Assembly (NCBI GenBank): GCA_016841825.1
Contig: JAENYK010000001.1
Location: forward strand, 434,001-498,000
DNA from: Halothermothrix sp.
Lineage (GTDB): Bacteria; Bacillota; Halanaerobiia; DY22613
Reading direction: 5' to 3'
Length of the DNA stretch: 64,000 nucleotides
Shown: positions 42,647 to 52,652 of the stretch, one piece after another
Position numbering within the stretch: position 1 is the stretch's first letter
Layout: each line of letters starts with the position of its first letter
Program-made: the position numbers and the translations under genes
Notes under the pieces: generated by a model
The model's database searches: none
Told to the model about the DNA's origin: nothing
The model's input: only the letters and a program-made list of their open reading frames with translations

Positions 42647-44173
42647 TTATTTACTTACTATTCGTCCACTTAGTCTTCTTATAGGTTTTCCTATCAAATC
42701 TTTTTCATATTGATTCATTCCGATAACCCACATAGAAATACAAAATATAATCACATAAATAATTCCAAACCCTAAGAAGTAGAATAAGTTATTAAGATTA
42801 AAGAAACTATTAATCAATATACCAGTCAATACTGGCACTATCAATGCTGGCAAAAAGCTAATTATCTGTTTCCAAAAAAACTTCATATCTAAGCCCACTT
42901 TGACATGGTTATACCAATTCATAATCAATCCATTTCCGATTATAAGTGATGCAGCTGTGCCAATCGCCGCTCCTACACCACCAAACGTCTTTGCCAACGG
43001 AATAGTTAATGCCAAATTTCCTAATGCAATGAAAAAATAAACCCAAGATCTGAATTGATGCATATTTTTTGCACGTTGTATTTCTATACCAATGTTTTGA
43101 ATAAGTGGAATCGTAACAGGAATTATTAGCAATAGTGCTATAGGATATGAGTCATCATAATTACTTCCTGCCCATATATTAATGAATGGTCTTCCAAAGA
43201 AAACTAGTCCAGTTGAAATTAAAGAAAGTATGATAAACTGCACTCTACCAATTCTCGTAAACAACTTTGTTAATTCATCATTATTATCAAAATTTGAGAC
43301 TAATCTATGTACCCTTGGAATGAAGACACTAGATATTGCTGTAGCTATAGATAAATAATAAATATTTAACTGTGCAGCTAGTCCATATACTGCGACTGCA
43401 ATTGTTCCATGAAATCTGCCTAATATAAACTTGTCGACATTCCAATTTATTTGATCAATGACCAAATTTATAAAAATAAATGATGAAAAAACTGTCATTT
43501 CTCTCATTAATCCAAAATCAAAATTTTTGAAAGCAAATTTCATTTTAAGTTTTCTAATACAATAAGCTGCGTTAATTATCTCAATAGTTATATTAAAAAT
43601 AGTGATCGCAATAACCATTCCTACAGAACCATAGCCTAAAAGTAAAACCGGTAATACTACGAAAGGATTTACTACAGTTTTAAACATTTGAATTAATTTT
43701 TGAAACACAAACTTCTCATTTGCTGTAATATGAGAAGCAAAAACTATATTAGGGAAAGATACAGCCAAATTTATTACAAGAATCATCATCAATGTTTTTG
43801 CTTTTGATAATTCCACACTAGTCAACTCGGATCCAAAAATCATTTCAGTATTTATAGCTAATATTGTTCCAGCAATTACAGCTATCAACCCTATACCAGA
43901 GAAAATAATTAAAAACATACCATTCAAAGTAGCAATTTTTTCTTTATCTTCCTGAACCCTGTACCTAGAATAGTAGCGCATATAAGCACTGCCAAATCCA
44001 AATTTCAATATTCCCAAATAAGCAACAACGGATGCTACTAAATTATAAAGTCCATACTCACTTTGGCCTAGTAATCGTAGCATTAAAGGAGTGTATATAA
44101 TCGATACTAAGTACCCTAATCCCATAGATATATATGATAAGGCTGCTCCCGCCTTTAGTTGGTTTATTTTCAT
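42647..44173 (-). CDS. Wzx-type polysaccharide flippase
   Basis: A 508-residue membrane protein with 12-14 hydrophobic segments of the MOP/PST superfamily (INQLKAGAALSYISMGLGYLVSIIYTPLMLRLLG start). It would move lipid-linked repeat units across the membrane. Its position between the pyruvyl transferase and the iron-sulfur protein, in one strand with the polymerase, fits a Wzx/Wzy pathway. Confidence 0.9.
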   Translation of the reverse strand: MKINQLKAGAALSYISMGLGYLVSIIYTPLMLRLLGQSEYGLYNLVASVVAYLGILKFGFGSAYMRYYSRYRVQEDKEKIATLNGMFLIIFSGIGLIAVIAGTILAINTEMIFGSELTSVELSKAKTLMMILVINLAVSFPNIVFASHITANEKFVFQKLIQMFKTVVNPFVVLPVLLLGYGSVGMVIAITIFNITIEIINAAYCIRKLKMKFAFKNFDFGLMREMTVFSSFIFINLVIDQINWNVDKFILGRFHGTIAVAVYGLAAQLNIYYLSIATAISSVFIPRVHRLVSNFDNNDELTKLFTRIGRVQFIILSLISTGLVFFGRPFINIWAGSNYDDSYPIALLLIIPVTIPLIQNIGIEIQRAKNMHQFRSWVYFFIALGNLALTIPLAKTFGGVGAAIGTAASLIIGNGLIMNWYNHVKVGLDMKFFWKQIISFLPALIVPVLTGILINSFFNLNNLFYFLGFGIIYVIIFCISMWVIGMNQYEKDLIGKPIRRLSGRIVSK

Positions 44174-44179
44174 AATCGT

Positions 44180-45319
44180 TTATCCATCCTTAACATTTAA
44201 AGCTTTTCTCAAATAGTCTAAAGCTCTTTTTTTCTCAACACTCATAATATAAGGAACGTGTGAAAAATCGACATTAAATATATCATCCATGTCCTTTATG
44301 TTTTTTGCTTCCCTGGATTTCATTTGAAATAATCCCAATAATGTTTCTAACCTAGAGTACATTGATTGTGAATTGTTAACTCGTTTATATATTATGAAAG
44401 GAGTTTCCATAATAATTGAAAATACGACTCCATGAAACGAATCTGTACAAAAAATACTACTTGAATTTATATAATCTATAAATTCACTTGGCCCAGTTTG
44501 ATAAGATTCTTTGTCTTTTATATCACCTAGATTGATAATTTTTAAGTTATTTTTTCTTGCTATATGAGTTATTTGTTTTTTATACTCTTTTGGTATTCCG
44601 CCTATGAAATAAGTTAATAAATATTTGCCTTTCGGTTTATTTGGTGGCTCTTTTGCTATTTTAAGCCATTTTTCTTTCGCTAATAATAAAGTAGGGTCAA
44701 CGAGAACTTGCGCATCTCTACCAGTAAGTTCTTTAATAATTTTTGCTCCATCTTCCTCCCTTACAGATAAAGATTTCATAGAAGAAATCCAATTTGAATA
44801 ATTATCCGCAAGCTTACTTTCAATTTTAGATACACCAAAACTCGGAGAAAAAGCTATCCTTTTATGTGTTTCTGCAAAAGTCAAGAAATATATTGAGGAA
44901 TCTAATGTATTCACCGGGTTCCAAACTTGATCACTACCTGTAATAAAGTAATCATATCTATTTGACAAATCCTCTGGAATATTAATATCTGAAATAGCAA
45001 AGCTTGTCTCTTTGATGTAGTCCTCAGTGAATTTTTTAAATACTTTTGTCCTAACCAAAATACTTTCTTTATGAATATACCTATACCATTTTTTACCCAA
45101 TTTAGAAGTTAATTCATTCAAAGTAGCACCTCTTATCTTATTTATTTTAGATATATTTTCATTACTTCTTTTATTGAGATATATTTCTTTATTATTATTG
45201 ATAATAGTTTCGACTTCAAAGTTGAAATCTTTTATTATTTCTTGGGTAGCGTAATTTTGTAATCTATTTCCATAATTAAAATAACCATTTAATGTTAATA
45301 TTGCTACTTTAGATTTCAT
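44180..45319 (-). CDS. Polysaccharide pyruvyl transferase
   Basis: A 379-residue protein of the PS_pyruv_trans family: LTLNGYFNYGNRLQNYATQE at the N-terminus, FITGSDQVWNP in the middle, SVREEDGAKIIKEL, and DSFHGVVFSIIMETPF near residue 295. These enzymes add pyruvate ketals from phosphoenolpyruvate to sugars. It is full length, unlike the broken relative at 47828-48355. Confidence 0.92.
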   Translation of the reverse strand: MKSKVAILTLNGYFNYGNRLQNYATQEIIKDFNFEVETIINNNKEIYLNKRSNENISKINKIRGATLNELTSKLGKKWYRYIHKESILVRTKVFKKFTEDYIKETSFAISDINIPEDLSNRYDYFITGSDQVWNPVNTLDSSIYFLTFAETHKRIAFSPSFGVSKIESKLADNYSNWISSMKSLSVREEDGAKIIKELTGRDAQVLVDPTLLLAKEKWLKIAKEPPNKPKGKYLLTYFIGGIPKEYKKQITHIARKNNLKIINLGDIKDKESYQTGPSEFIDYINSSSIFCTDSFHGVVFSIIMETPFIIYKRVNNSQSMYSRLETLLGLFQMKSREAKNIKDMDDIFNVDFSHVPYIMSVEKKRALDYLRKALNVKDG

Positions 45320-45359
45320 AACATATCTTCTCCCTTTCTTCGTAAAATTTAATTATAAA

Positions 45360-46538
45360 TTAAGTAATACTACTTAAATAATCACTCGCTAATTTGTCAT
45401 TACAAAATTCATAAGTCATAGCAATAGCATTCTTCGCCATTTTTTCTTTTTCATTTATACTCAAATTAATCGCTTTTTCTAAAGTTACTCTTAAGTTATT
45501 TACATCATCAGGTATACATAAATAGCCATTCTCATCATTAATTATTACCCCGTCTATACCTTCTCCTTTAGACCCTATTGTGATACATCCCTTTCCCATG
45601 GCTTCAATATATACTAACCCAAATGTCTCAGGAGAACTAACCATAACAAATATATCAGATTGCTCCATTATAGTTAATACTTCTTCTCTCTTTTTTTCGC
45701 CTTTAAATTGTATACAGCTTTTACAATGAAGATGTTCAACTAAATTTTCAAGTGTTTGCCGTTCAGGGCCATCACCAATAATTTTTAAAACATAACCATT
45801 TTTATTTTCAATCTCCGAAAAGGCTTTAATTAAAATATCCACTTTTTTTAATTTTTTTAGGCTTGATGCAATCATTATAGTCTTATTAGTATTTAATAAT
45901 TTTTCTTTAAGTTTTTTCATATCAATGATTTCATTTTTGTCAATGCCAAAAAATATTTTTGAGTAATCACTTTCTTTTCTATCTCCGGTATATAGTTTCA
46001 AATAATTTTGCTCAACTTTATTTGATCTAAAAATAATTTTATCTATATCTTGTTCAATATCCATAAAAAATTTAAAATTTCTCTTTTTAGATAAATATCT
46101 AATATCAGAATTATGTAAACTAGCAACCAATAAGCTATTATTTTTTTTAGCAATTTCATGCCCAATATATATTGACGGATTTATAATATCACATATTATT
46201 ACATCGGGAGTAAACTGTTCATAAATATAATTCATTATTTTCTTAGCAATCATCTTTACATTTATATTTGTATAATTAATTCTTGGAATTTTTAATATAG
46301 GAATTCTTCTAACAAGCACACCTTCTATATTAAACTTTTCTTCAAATGCATGCATGTTCATAGTTTTTGACTTTTTAAACCAGTTAAATATCTTAGGATA
46401 ATATGGCCACAATCTTATAACTTGCACTTCATTGTTTTTAGCCCATTCCCTTGCAAAATAATGAACTACATATGTAGCTTCAATTTTTGATTGGTTTATA
46501 TACCCTGGATATTGTTGGGTTATTAATAATATCTTCAA
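45360..46538 (-). CDS. Glycosyltransferase, GT4 family
   Basis: A 392-residue GT-B enzyme. The C-terminal nucleotide-sugar domain has KIIGDGPERQTLENL, FVMVSSPETFGLVYIEAMGKGC and GEGIDGVIINDENGYL, the EX7E-type retaining-transferase region. TTG at 46538 is chosen because AAAGGA lies nine bases upstream, whereas the ATG two codons earlier sits against that site. Confidence 0.9.
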   Translation of the reverse strand: MKILLITQQYPGYINQSKIEATYVVHYFAREWAKNNEVQVIRLWPYYPKIFNWFKKSKTMNMHAFEEKFNIEGVLVRRIPILKIPRINYTNINVKMIAKKIMNYIYEQFTPDVIICDIINPSIYIGHEIAKKNNSLLVASLHNSDIRYLSKKRNFKFFMDIEQDIDKIIFRSNKVEQNYLKLYTGDRKESDYSKIFFGIDKNEIIDMKKLKEKLLNTNKTIMIASSLKKLKKVDILIKAFSEIENKNGYVLKIIGDGPERQTLENLVEHLHCKSCIQFKGEKKREEVLTIMEQSDIFVMVSSPETFGLVYIEAMGKGCITIGSKGEGIDGVIINDENGYLCIPDDVNNLRVTLEKAINLSINEKEKMAKNAIAMTYEFCNDKLASDYLSSIT

Positions 46539-46581
46539 AACAATCATTCCTTTCAAACATACTAGCATCATTATGCTATCG

Positions 46582-47835
46582 CTACCTTAATCTATCAGAA
46601 TGTCCCTTTAGACTACCTTGAAAATAGTAATTAGAATAAATAGAATACCCTATTATTATGAATGTTGTAATAGACAATTTAAAAATTTCTTGATAGTCAG
46701 CTACTAAACTTCCAAGTAACCATACTATTACAATAATGAATCCTAACAGCCCCACTTTATTACTAGATTTTATCATAATTAATGATTTAAATACATCAAG
46801 AATTAATTTTAAATAAATAAACAATCCGATAAATCCTGAGGATACAAAAATTTTAACAAATTGATTATCAAAAGTGCCTAAATTTCTTGTTGTATGGAAT
46901 CCCACCCCAAATAAGCTAGTTAAAAATTTACCATATGTGGATAACTCATACATACTAGATATTTGTGTCTTCCATATTTCCAATCTTGAATCCATAGCAT
47001 AAAAACTTATTTCTCTACTAATCTGAGACTGAATAAACAATAATAAAAGAAGTGCTCCTAAAAACGATAAAATAAAATACATTATTTGGTTAATTGACTT
47101 CTTTTTACTGCTTTTAAAAATAATTATGGCAACAGTTAAAACCAATAATAATATTCCTGTTCTAGATTGTGTATTGATAATAATGAAAGTTGACATTAAA
47201 ATGCTTAATACACTTATTACTTTCCGTTTCCTAATTTGTTGTATCATATTTGTCATAATAAGGATAACAGTATTTAAGAGAATTATTATCAATCCGAACA
47301 CATTAGGGTTACCAATTGTTCCTATAACCCTTTTACCAGTTGAATATATAAATTTACTTAAATACCGTTCTGCAGATTCTCCGGGTCTATAAAGATTATA
47401 TGACCATATCCTAAAACTTGTATTATTTATTTGTAAGTAGCCTATTATGAATTCTAGAACTAAAAAAAATATGCAAAGATATAAAAAAGATTTTAAAGAA
47501 ATTTTCTTGCTAAACCAGCCTCCAATTATTAATCCGATAAATGGATAAAATAATCGTAATGATGAAATAGCGATAGTTACCAGCCCACCATTGTTATTCA
47601 ATAATGAAAATATAAAACTCATTAAGATCATATAAATAGCAAAAAATAGAACAGTTCTAACTGGCTTTATTAATGGAACCTTTAATAGCGCATATAAACT
47701 CATCATCCCCAAAAATAATTGAGGTAAATAAATCAACGCATTATAAAAAAAGGAAGGATATAATAAAACAATACATAATATTATAAATACAATAAATTTA
47801 TTTTCTATTTTAATAGTATAGCTTAATTTATTCAC
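46582..47835 (-). CDS. O-antigen polymerase/ligase-like protein (Wzy)
   Basis: A 417-residue protein with about 10-12 membrane segments and a long central outside loop; the stretch RVIGTIGNPNVFGLIII and IINTQSRTGILLLVL are typical of O-antigen ligase/Wzy_C proteins. GTG at 47835 follows AAGGAGG. It overlaps the broken pyruvyl transferase gene slightly. Confidence 0.85.
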   Translation of the reverse strand: MNKLSYTIKIENKFIVFIILCIVLLYPSFFYNALIYLPQLFLGMMSLYALLKVPLIKPVRTVLFFAIYMILMSFIFSLLNNNGGLVTIAISSLRLFYPFIGLIIGGWFSKKISLKSFLYLCIFFLVLEFIIGYLQINNTSFRIWSYNLYRPGESAERYLSKFIYSTGKRVIGTIGNPNVFGLIIILLNTVILIMTNMIQQIRKRKVISVLSILMSTFIIINTQSRTGILLLVLTVAIIIFKSSKKKSINQIMYFILSFLGALLLLLFIQSQISREISFYAMDSRLEIWKTQISSMYELSTYGKFLTSLFGVGFHTTRNLGTFDNQFVKIFVSSGFIGLFIYLKLILDVFKSLIMIKSSNKVGLLGFIIVIVWLLGSLVADYQEIFKLSITTFIIIGYSIYSNYYFQGSLKGHSDRLR

Positions 47836-48355
47836 ATAATCCTCCTTCTTCCCTAATACCAACATATTTATTTTTTAAGTTATCAGGGATATTTGCTAAT
47901 CCAAAACTTGATGAGCATGAAACTCTTTGACTATCATTTTCGACAAAATCTAAAAGAAAGGAGAGGTCAGCACTATGATTCTTATAATTCCAAGCCTGGT
48001 CACTCCCAACAACAAATTTATCATATAATCCATTTAAACTTTTTGCTTCTTCACTACTAGTAAATTGTTTATTTGTACACACTAAATTTTTATTATAAAA
48101 ATCTAAGAACTTCTTTCTTCTGCTATTCATAAATAGAAAGCCCACAAAATACTTTGCAAATGAAACTAGCTTCTTTTCTTTAAGGTCTTTTTTGGCATGT
48201 TCAAACATGTTATATGCATTTTTTCGATATTCATTAACATAATCGATTATTTCACAATATACTCCCAAATCTTGAATTGCCTTTTGAGAAGAATATACTT
48301 GTAGAGCAGCCACATAATTTATGGCATTATGAAAGGTTAGCAATGCTATTTTCAC
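47828..48355 (-). pseudogene. Truncated polysaccharide pyruvyl transferase
   Basis: A 175-residue frame with the N-terminal half of the family: LTFHNAINYVAALQVYSSQK, FVVGSDQAWNYK and SCSSSFGLANIP. Then NKYVG jumps straight to IREEGG and stops, so the segment between the two and the whole C-terminal half (about 180 residues, with the SFHG motif) are missing. An internal deletion followed by frame loss is the simplest reading. It overlaps the upstream transferase by 4 bp. Confidence 0.8.
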
Positions 48356-49485
48356 GTCAGTTTCCTTTCTCTTTCTAATGATTTTTCATAGAATGATTCT
48401 AACTGAACAGTAATCCGTTCCCAGTCAAAATCACCACACTTTTTTATACAATTAGCAGAAATCGCTGAATAGTTGTTAATTACTTTTTTAATGCAATCTG
48501 CAATATATTCTGGATTTCTACTTGGAACTGAATATCCTACGTAGCCATCTAGATAGATACCGTCAAACCCTTGGCCTTTTGAATATATAACTGGTAATCC
48601 TTGTGTCATAGCTTCTGCATATACTCTGCCAAATGATTCGTGTATTGATGGCATAACATATATGTCGTTTTTCCTATATATGTTTAATAATTCATCTTTT
48701 GGAAGGTGATCAATTACATCAGTATAATCAGACTCAGTAATTTTTTGTTGAATTTTTTGATCTATCACTTGTCCAACAACTGTAAAACTTACTTGATATC
48801 CTTCTCGCTTTAATATATCTAACGCATTTATTGTGGTAGTGATGTTTTTATTTTTATTTATTTGTCCTACGTACAAGACATTAATTGCCCTATTCCCCTT
48901 AAATTCCCTGATTTGACTTTTATTCTCTAACCAAAACGATTCAAGTCCATTTCTAATAACCGAAGACTTATCACTGATAGAACTCTTTAGCTCATCTATA
49001 ACATACTTATTAATAAATTCATTTTTATACGGTTCTGATAAGAATAGTACACCTGCGGCTTCTTTTATTATCTTATTAGCAACATTTTTAAAAAAAGGAA
49101 TTTTTAAAAATACATTAATATCTGTATTTCGAACTGATACAATATATGAAACTCCAAACCTTTTCTTAAGATTATAGCAAACATATCCTCCATTGAATAG
49201 CGTATGCGAATGAACTATATCATACTTACTAACATCTTCGGATTCAACTAATGTATTATAAAATTTCCTTTGTTTATTAAAGTAAAAAAATCTGTCCCAC
49301 TTACCAAAACATTCTTTATGAATGACGGCATCATCCATAATTTTTTTGTATTTATCATCTATTTTTGAACCCTTGACTACCGCATTAAACGCTTTTACAT
49401 AATGGCCTAGATTTTTTAACCCGTCCATAGAATCTCTAAATATCATTGCCCTATGATAATAAGTGCATAAAAATAATATTCTCAT
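48352..49485 (-). CDS. Glycosyltransferase, GT4 family
   Basis: A 377-residue GT-B enzyme starting MRILFLCTYYHRAMIFRDSM, with the acceptor-side HSHTLFNGGY and the C-terminal YVMPSIHESFGRVYAEAMTQGLP signature. ATG 49485 follows TTGGAGG. It immediately follows the UDP-sugar dehydrogenase and precedes the broken pyruvyl transferase. Confidence 0.92.
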   Translation of the reverse strand: MRILFLCTYYHRAMIFRDSMDGLKNLGHYVKAFNAVVKGSKIDDKYKKIMDDAVIHKECFGKWDRFFYFNKQRKFYNTLVESEDVSKYDIVHSHTLFNGGYVCYNLKKRFGVSYIVSVRNTDINVFLKIPFFKNVANKIIKEAAGVLFLSEPYKNEFINKYVIDELKSSISDKSSVIRNGLESFWLENKSQIREFKGNRAINVLYVGQINKNKNITTTINALDILKREGYQVSFTVVGQVIDQKIQQKITESDYTDVIDHLPKDELLNIYRKNDIYVMPSIHESFGRVYAEAMTQGLPVIYSKGQGFDGIYLDGYVGYSVPSRNPEYIADCIKKVINNYSAISANCIKKCGDFDWERITVQLESFYEKSLERERKLT

Positions 49486-49486
49486 T

Positions 49487-50806
49487 TTATAACCTCCAAT
49501 AACTATAACCCTTTTCTTCAATCTCTTTTATATTGAGTATACTCTTTACATCAATTAGCACTTTGTCTTCGTTATGAAAATTGCCATACAAGGAATCTAG
49601 TTCTTCCCAACTCATTTGTTTAAAGATATCATGTGCTACTGCTAATACTAGACAATCAGCATTTTTGACTTCTTTGATATCAACCAAATCAATACCATAT
49701 TCATGCTTTGCCTCATCAGCATCAGCCTCAGGATCGACTACAATTGGTTCAATACCATACTCTCTAAGACTGTCAATAATATCTACAACTTTAGAATTTC
49801 TTGTGTCTGGTGTGTTTTCTTTAAAGGTTACTCCTAATATAACGACTTTAGCTTGTCTTACTACTTTATTTGCCAAGATGAGTTTTTTAATTATCGCATC
49901 AGCAACGAATTTACCCATACCGTCATTTATTTTTCTGCCTGATAGAATAATTTGACTGTGGTAACCAAGCTTCTCTGCTTCATAAACAAAGTAATATGGA
50001 TCAACCCCTATGCAATGACCTCCAACGAGTCCAGGAGTAAATCCAAGAGCATTCCATTTTGTATTCATCGCGTCAACAACTTCTTTAGTATTGATTCCCA
50101 TTCGATCAAACACCATTGCAAGTTCATTCATAAAAGCGATATTAATATCACGCTGACTATTCTCTACTACTTTAGCAGCTTCAGCAACCTTAATAGATCC
50201 AGCTTTATGAACGCCAACTTCAATCACCAACTCATAAACTTTCGCGATTTCATCAAGACTTTCTTCATCCATACCTGAGACGATCTTAATAATATTCTCA
50301 AGTCTATGTACCTTATCCCCTGGGTTAATTCTTTCTGGCGAGTATCCAATTTTGAAGTCTATACCGCATTTTAATCCAGATTCTTCTTCTAATATTGGAA
50401 TACAAATATCTTCAGTTACACCTGGGTATACTGTAGATTCATAAACTACAATAGAACCTTTAGTCAAATTACGACCAACTATTTTACTAGCACCCTCTAC
50501 TGGTGAAAGGTCTGGTGTTTTATCTGAATTGATTGGTGTTGGAACAGCCACAATATGAAACTTAGCTTTCTTCAGTCTAGTTTCATCTGACGTGAAATCT
50601 ACAGTTGTCTTCTTAATTTCATCATTACCTACTTCATTCGTTGGATCAATTCCAGACTTATATAAGTGTATTTTCTTTTCATTAAGATCAAAACCTATAA
50701 CATCAACCTTTTTAGCAAAAGCAACTGCTATCGGCATACCAACATAGCCAAGTCCAATAACTGAAATTTTCTCTTCTTTTTTTAAAATCTTCTCATATAA
50801 TTTCAC
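49487..50806 (-). CDS. UDP-hexose(amine) dehydrogenase (TviB/WbpO-like)
   Basis: A 439-residue NAD-dependent dehydrogenase: N-terminal Rossmann ISVIGLGYVGMPIAVAFA, central ESTVYPGVTED and YSPERINPGD, catalytic-cysteine motif GLVGGHCIGVDPYY, and C-terminal VVILGVTFKENTPDTRNSK. The family makes uronic acids, TviB/WbpO members from UDP-GlcNAc or UDP-GalNAc. GTG at 50806 is chosen from the nearby AAGGAG; the extra 14 codons upstream read the tail of a broken glycosyltransferase in another frame. Confidence 0.92.
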   Translation of the reverse strand: MKLYEKILKKEEKISVIGLGYVGMPIAVAFAKKVDVIGFDLNEKKIHLYKSGIDPTNEVGNDEIKKTTVDFTSDETRLKKAKFHIVAVPTPINSDKTPDLSPVEGASKIVGRNLTKGSIVVYESTVYPGVTEDICIPILEEESGLKCGIDFKIGYSPERINPGDKVHRLENIIKIVSGMDEESLDEIAKVYELVIEVGVHKAGSIKVAEAAKVVENSQRDINIAFMNELAMVFDRMGINTKEVVDAMNTKWNALGFTPGLVGGHCIGVDPYYFVYEAEKLGYHSQIILSGRKINDGMGKFVADAIIKKLILANKVVRQAKVVILGVTFKENTPDTRNSKVVDIIDSLREYGIEPIVVDPEADADEAKHEYGIDLVDIKEVKNADCLVLAVAHDIFKQMSWEELDSLYGNFHNEDKVLIDVKSILNIKEIEEKGYSYWRL

Positions 50807-50825
50807 AATGATTTGCGCTCCTTCT

Positions 50826-51379
50826 TTATACACTTTCGATAATTTCAATAAATTTAGTAATTATTTTTTAAAATCAAACTCATATGCGGCTTTTCTAGCA
50901 TTTTGCCCTGTTTGTTTGCCTTTTTCATCATCACTACATTACTTTAAGTATTGTTTTGCTACTTCTTCAGGACTTTTCGCGCAAAAGCACTGATACCAAA
51001 ATTGTATTTTTCTAATATGCAATATCCCATTGTATAAGCTTGTATTACACATCTACCGACAGCTAAATACTCAAAAAATTTATTTGGTTTGTATAACCAG
51101 AAAAGTATTTTCCGCATTCCTTTAAAAACCTATAATGATTTCTTATGTTGGGCACATGAGATACCAGTAAATCAAACTTTTCATCAATCAATTCATTTTT
51201 ATATGAGTTTAAAGTATAGACTTTCACCCCATCTAAAACATAGTGGGCTTGTGTTGCGAATGAGATTACCGAAACATCAATCCCATGATTCAAATACCAT
51301 TTATTCCGTGTATGAATATATTGTAATGATACGAACCCATCTGGCCTTGAATAATTGTTGCTAATACTAAAATCTTCAT
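50826..51379 (-). pseudogene. Broken glycosyltransferase (GT4) gene
   Basis: An ATG at 51379 starts MKILVLA, and after a frameshift the protein continues NNYSRPDGFVSLQYIHTRNK, then LNHGIDVSVISFATQA to FLKECGKYF: a normal GT4 N-terminus of about 100 residues. The DNA then jumps to NKFFEYLAVGR, YTMGYCILEKYNFGIS and, with more frameshifts, SPEEVAKQYLK and FDFKK to a stop at 50826: the C-terminal end. The middle (about 200 residues) is deleted. It is related to the intact transferase at 52653-53918. Confidence 0.85.
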
Positions 51380-51428
51380 TAACACACCTTCTTTAATAAT
51401 CTCATTTGTTAAAATAATATTTCTTACA

Positions 51429-52649
51429 TTATAATTTATACACACCAGCAAATTCACAAATATTCTTAGTATCTAAAATCAACTTATTTTTTACTCGATC
51501 AAGGTGGTTTTTAATATGATCATGCGCTATAATAATAACTAAAATCTCTATTTCATTTAAAAAATCTTCAAAATTCATGTATTGGTGATCTACAATTCTT
51601 TCTTTAATATATGGATCATATACTTTAACACCGAAAGCTAAATGCTCGTCCATCCTTTCAAGAAGTTGAAGTGTTGGGCTTTCTCTTGTATCATCAACAT
51701 TTTCTTTGTATGAAAGACCATAAATACCAATTCTAGAAATATCAGTAATGTTATGCTCTCTCATAATATCCCTAATTCTGCTTAATACATGAGTAGGCAT
51801 TGAATCATTAATTTTTCTTGCTGCCAGAATTAAGTTCGTGAGATCAGGATAGTCACCAACTAAAAACCAAGGATCAACCGAAATACAATGACCTCCAACC
51901 CCAGGACCCGGTTGCAGTATATTAACTCTTGGATGCTTATTAGCAATTCGGATTATTTCATAAACATCCATGTTGTCAGCTCTGCAAATTTTAGCTAATT
52001 CGTTCGCAAAAGCTATATTAACATCTCTAAATGTGTTCTCTACAACTTTTGACATTTCAGCACATCTGATATCCGTTACCACTATTTCAGATTTACAAAA
52101 GCTTGAATATAGATTTTTCACTCTTTCACCAATCTTAGGATCATCTGCCCCTACAGTTCTTGAATTATATTCCAATTCATAAATCATGTTACCAGGAATA
52201 ATACGTTCAGGTGCATGGACTAGATGAACATCTTTACCTATAATTACACCTCTTTTTTCAATTTCAGGTCTTACATACTTATCAATGGAACCAGGTGATA
52301 TTGTTGACTCAATGATCAACACCGCACCTTTTTCGCAAATATCAAGAACTTGATTGACAGCTAAAATCACATACTTGGGATCCAACTTTTTGCTAGCATT
52401 TATATAGGGTGTAGGAACTGCAATAATGTATGTGTCAGTCTTTTGATAATTGGTTGTGAATTTAATTCCATTATCTATCGCATCTTTAAACAAAGCTTCC
52501 AACCCTTCTTCTTCAAAAATGAGTATGCCTTTAGATAAAGAATCAACAAGTTTTTCATTCAAGTCTGTACCAATTACTTCAATTCCACTTTTAGCAAACA
52601 TGAGTGCTGTTGGTAACCCAATGTAACCTAATCCAATAACATTAATCAT
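51429..52649 (-). CDS. UDP-N-acetyl-D-mannosamine dehydrogenase-like protein (WecC type)
   Basis: A 406-residue dehydrogenase with VIGLGYIGLPTALMFAKSG, ESTISPGSIDKYV, catalytic GPGVGGHCISVDPWFLV and GIYGLSYKENVDDTRESP. These variants (ISVDPWF) mark the WecC subgroup that oxidises UDP-ManNAc to its uronic acid. No WecB epimerase is in the window. It is the second dehydrogenase of this locus. Confidence 0.88.
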   Translation of the reverse strand: MINVIGLGYIGLPTALMFAKSGIEVIGTDLNEKLVDSLSKGILIFEEEGLEALFKDAIDNGIKFTTNYQKTDTYIIAVPTPYINASKKLDPKYVILAVNQVLDICEKGAVLIIESTISPGSIDKYVRPEIEKRGVIIGKDVHLVHAPERIIPGNMIYELEYNSRTVGADDPKIGERVKNLYSSFCKSEIVVTDIRCAEMSKVVENTFRDVNIAFANELAKICRADNMDVYEIIRIANKHPRVNILQPGPGVGGHCISVDPWFLVGDYPDLTNLILAARKINDSMPTHVLSRIRDIMREHNITDISRIGIYGLSYKENVDDTRESPTLQLLERMDEHLAFGVKVYDPYIKERIVDHQYMNFEDFLNEIEILVIIIAHDHIKNHLDRVKNKLILDTKNICEFAGVYKL

Positions 52650-52652
52650 TTA

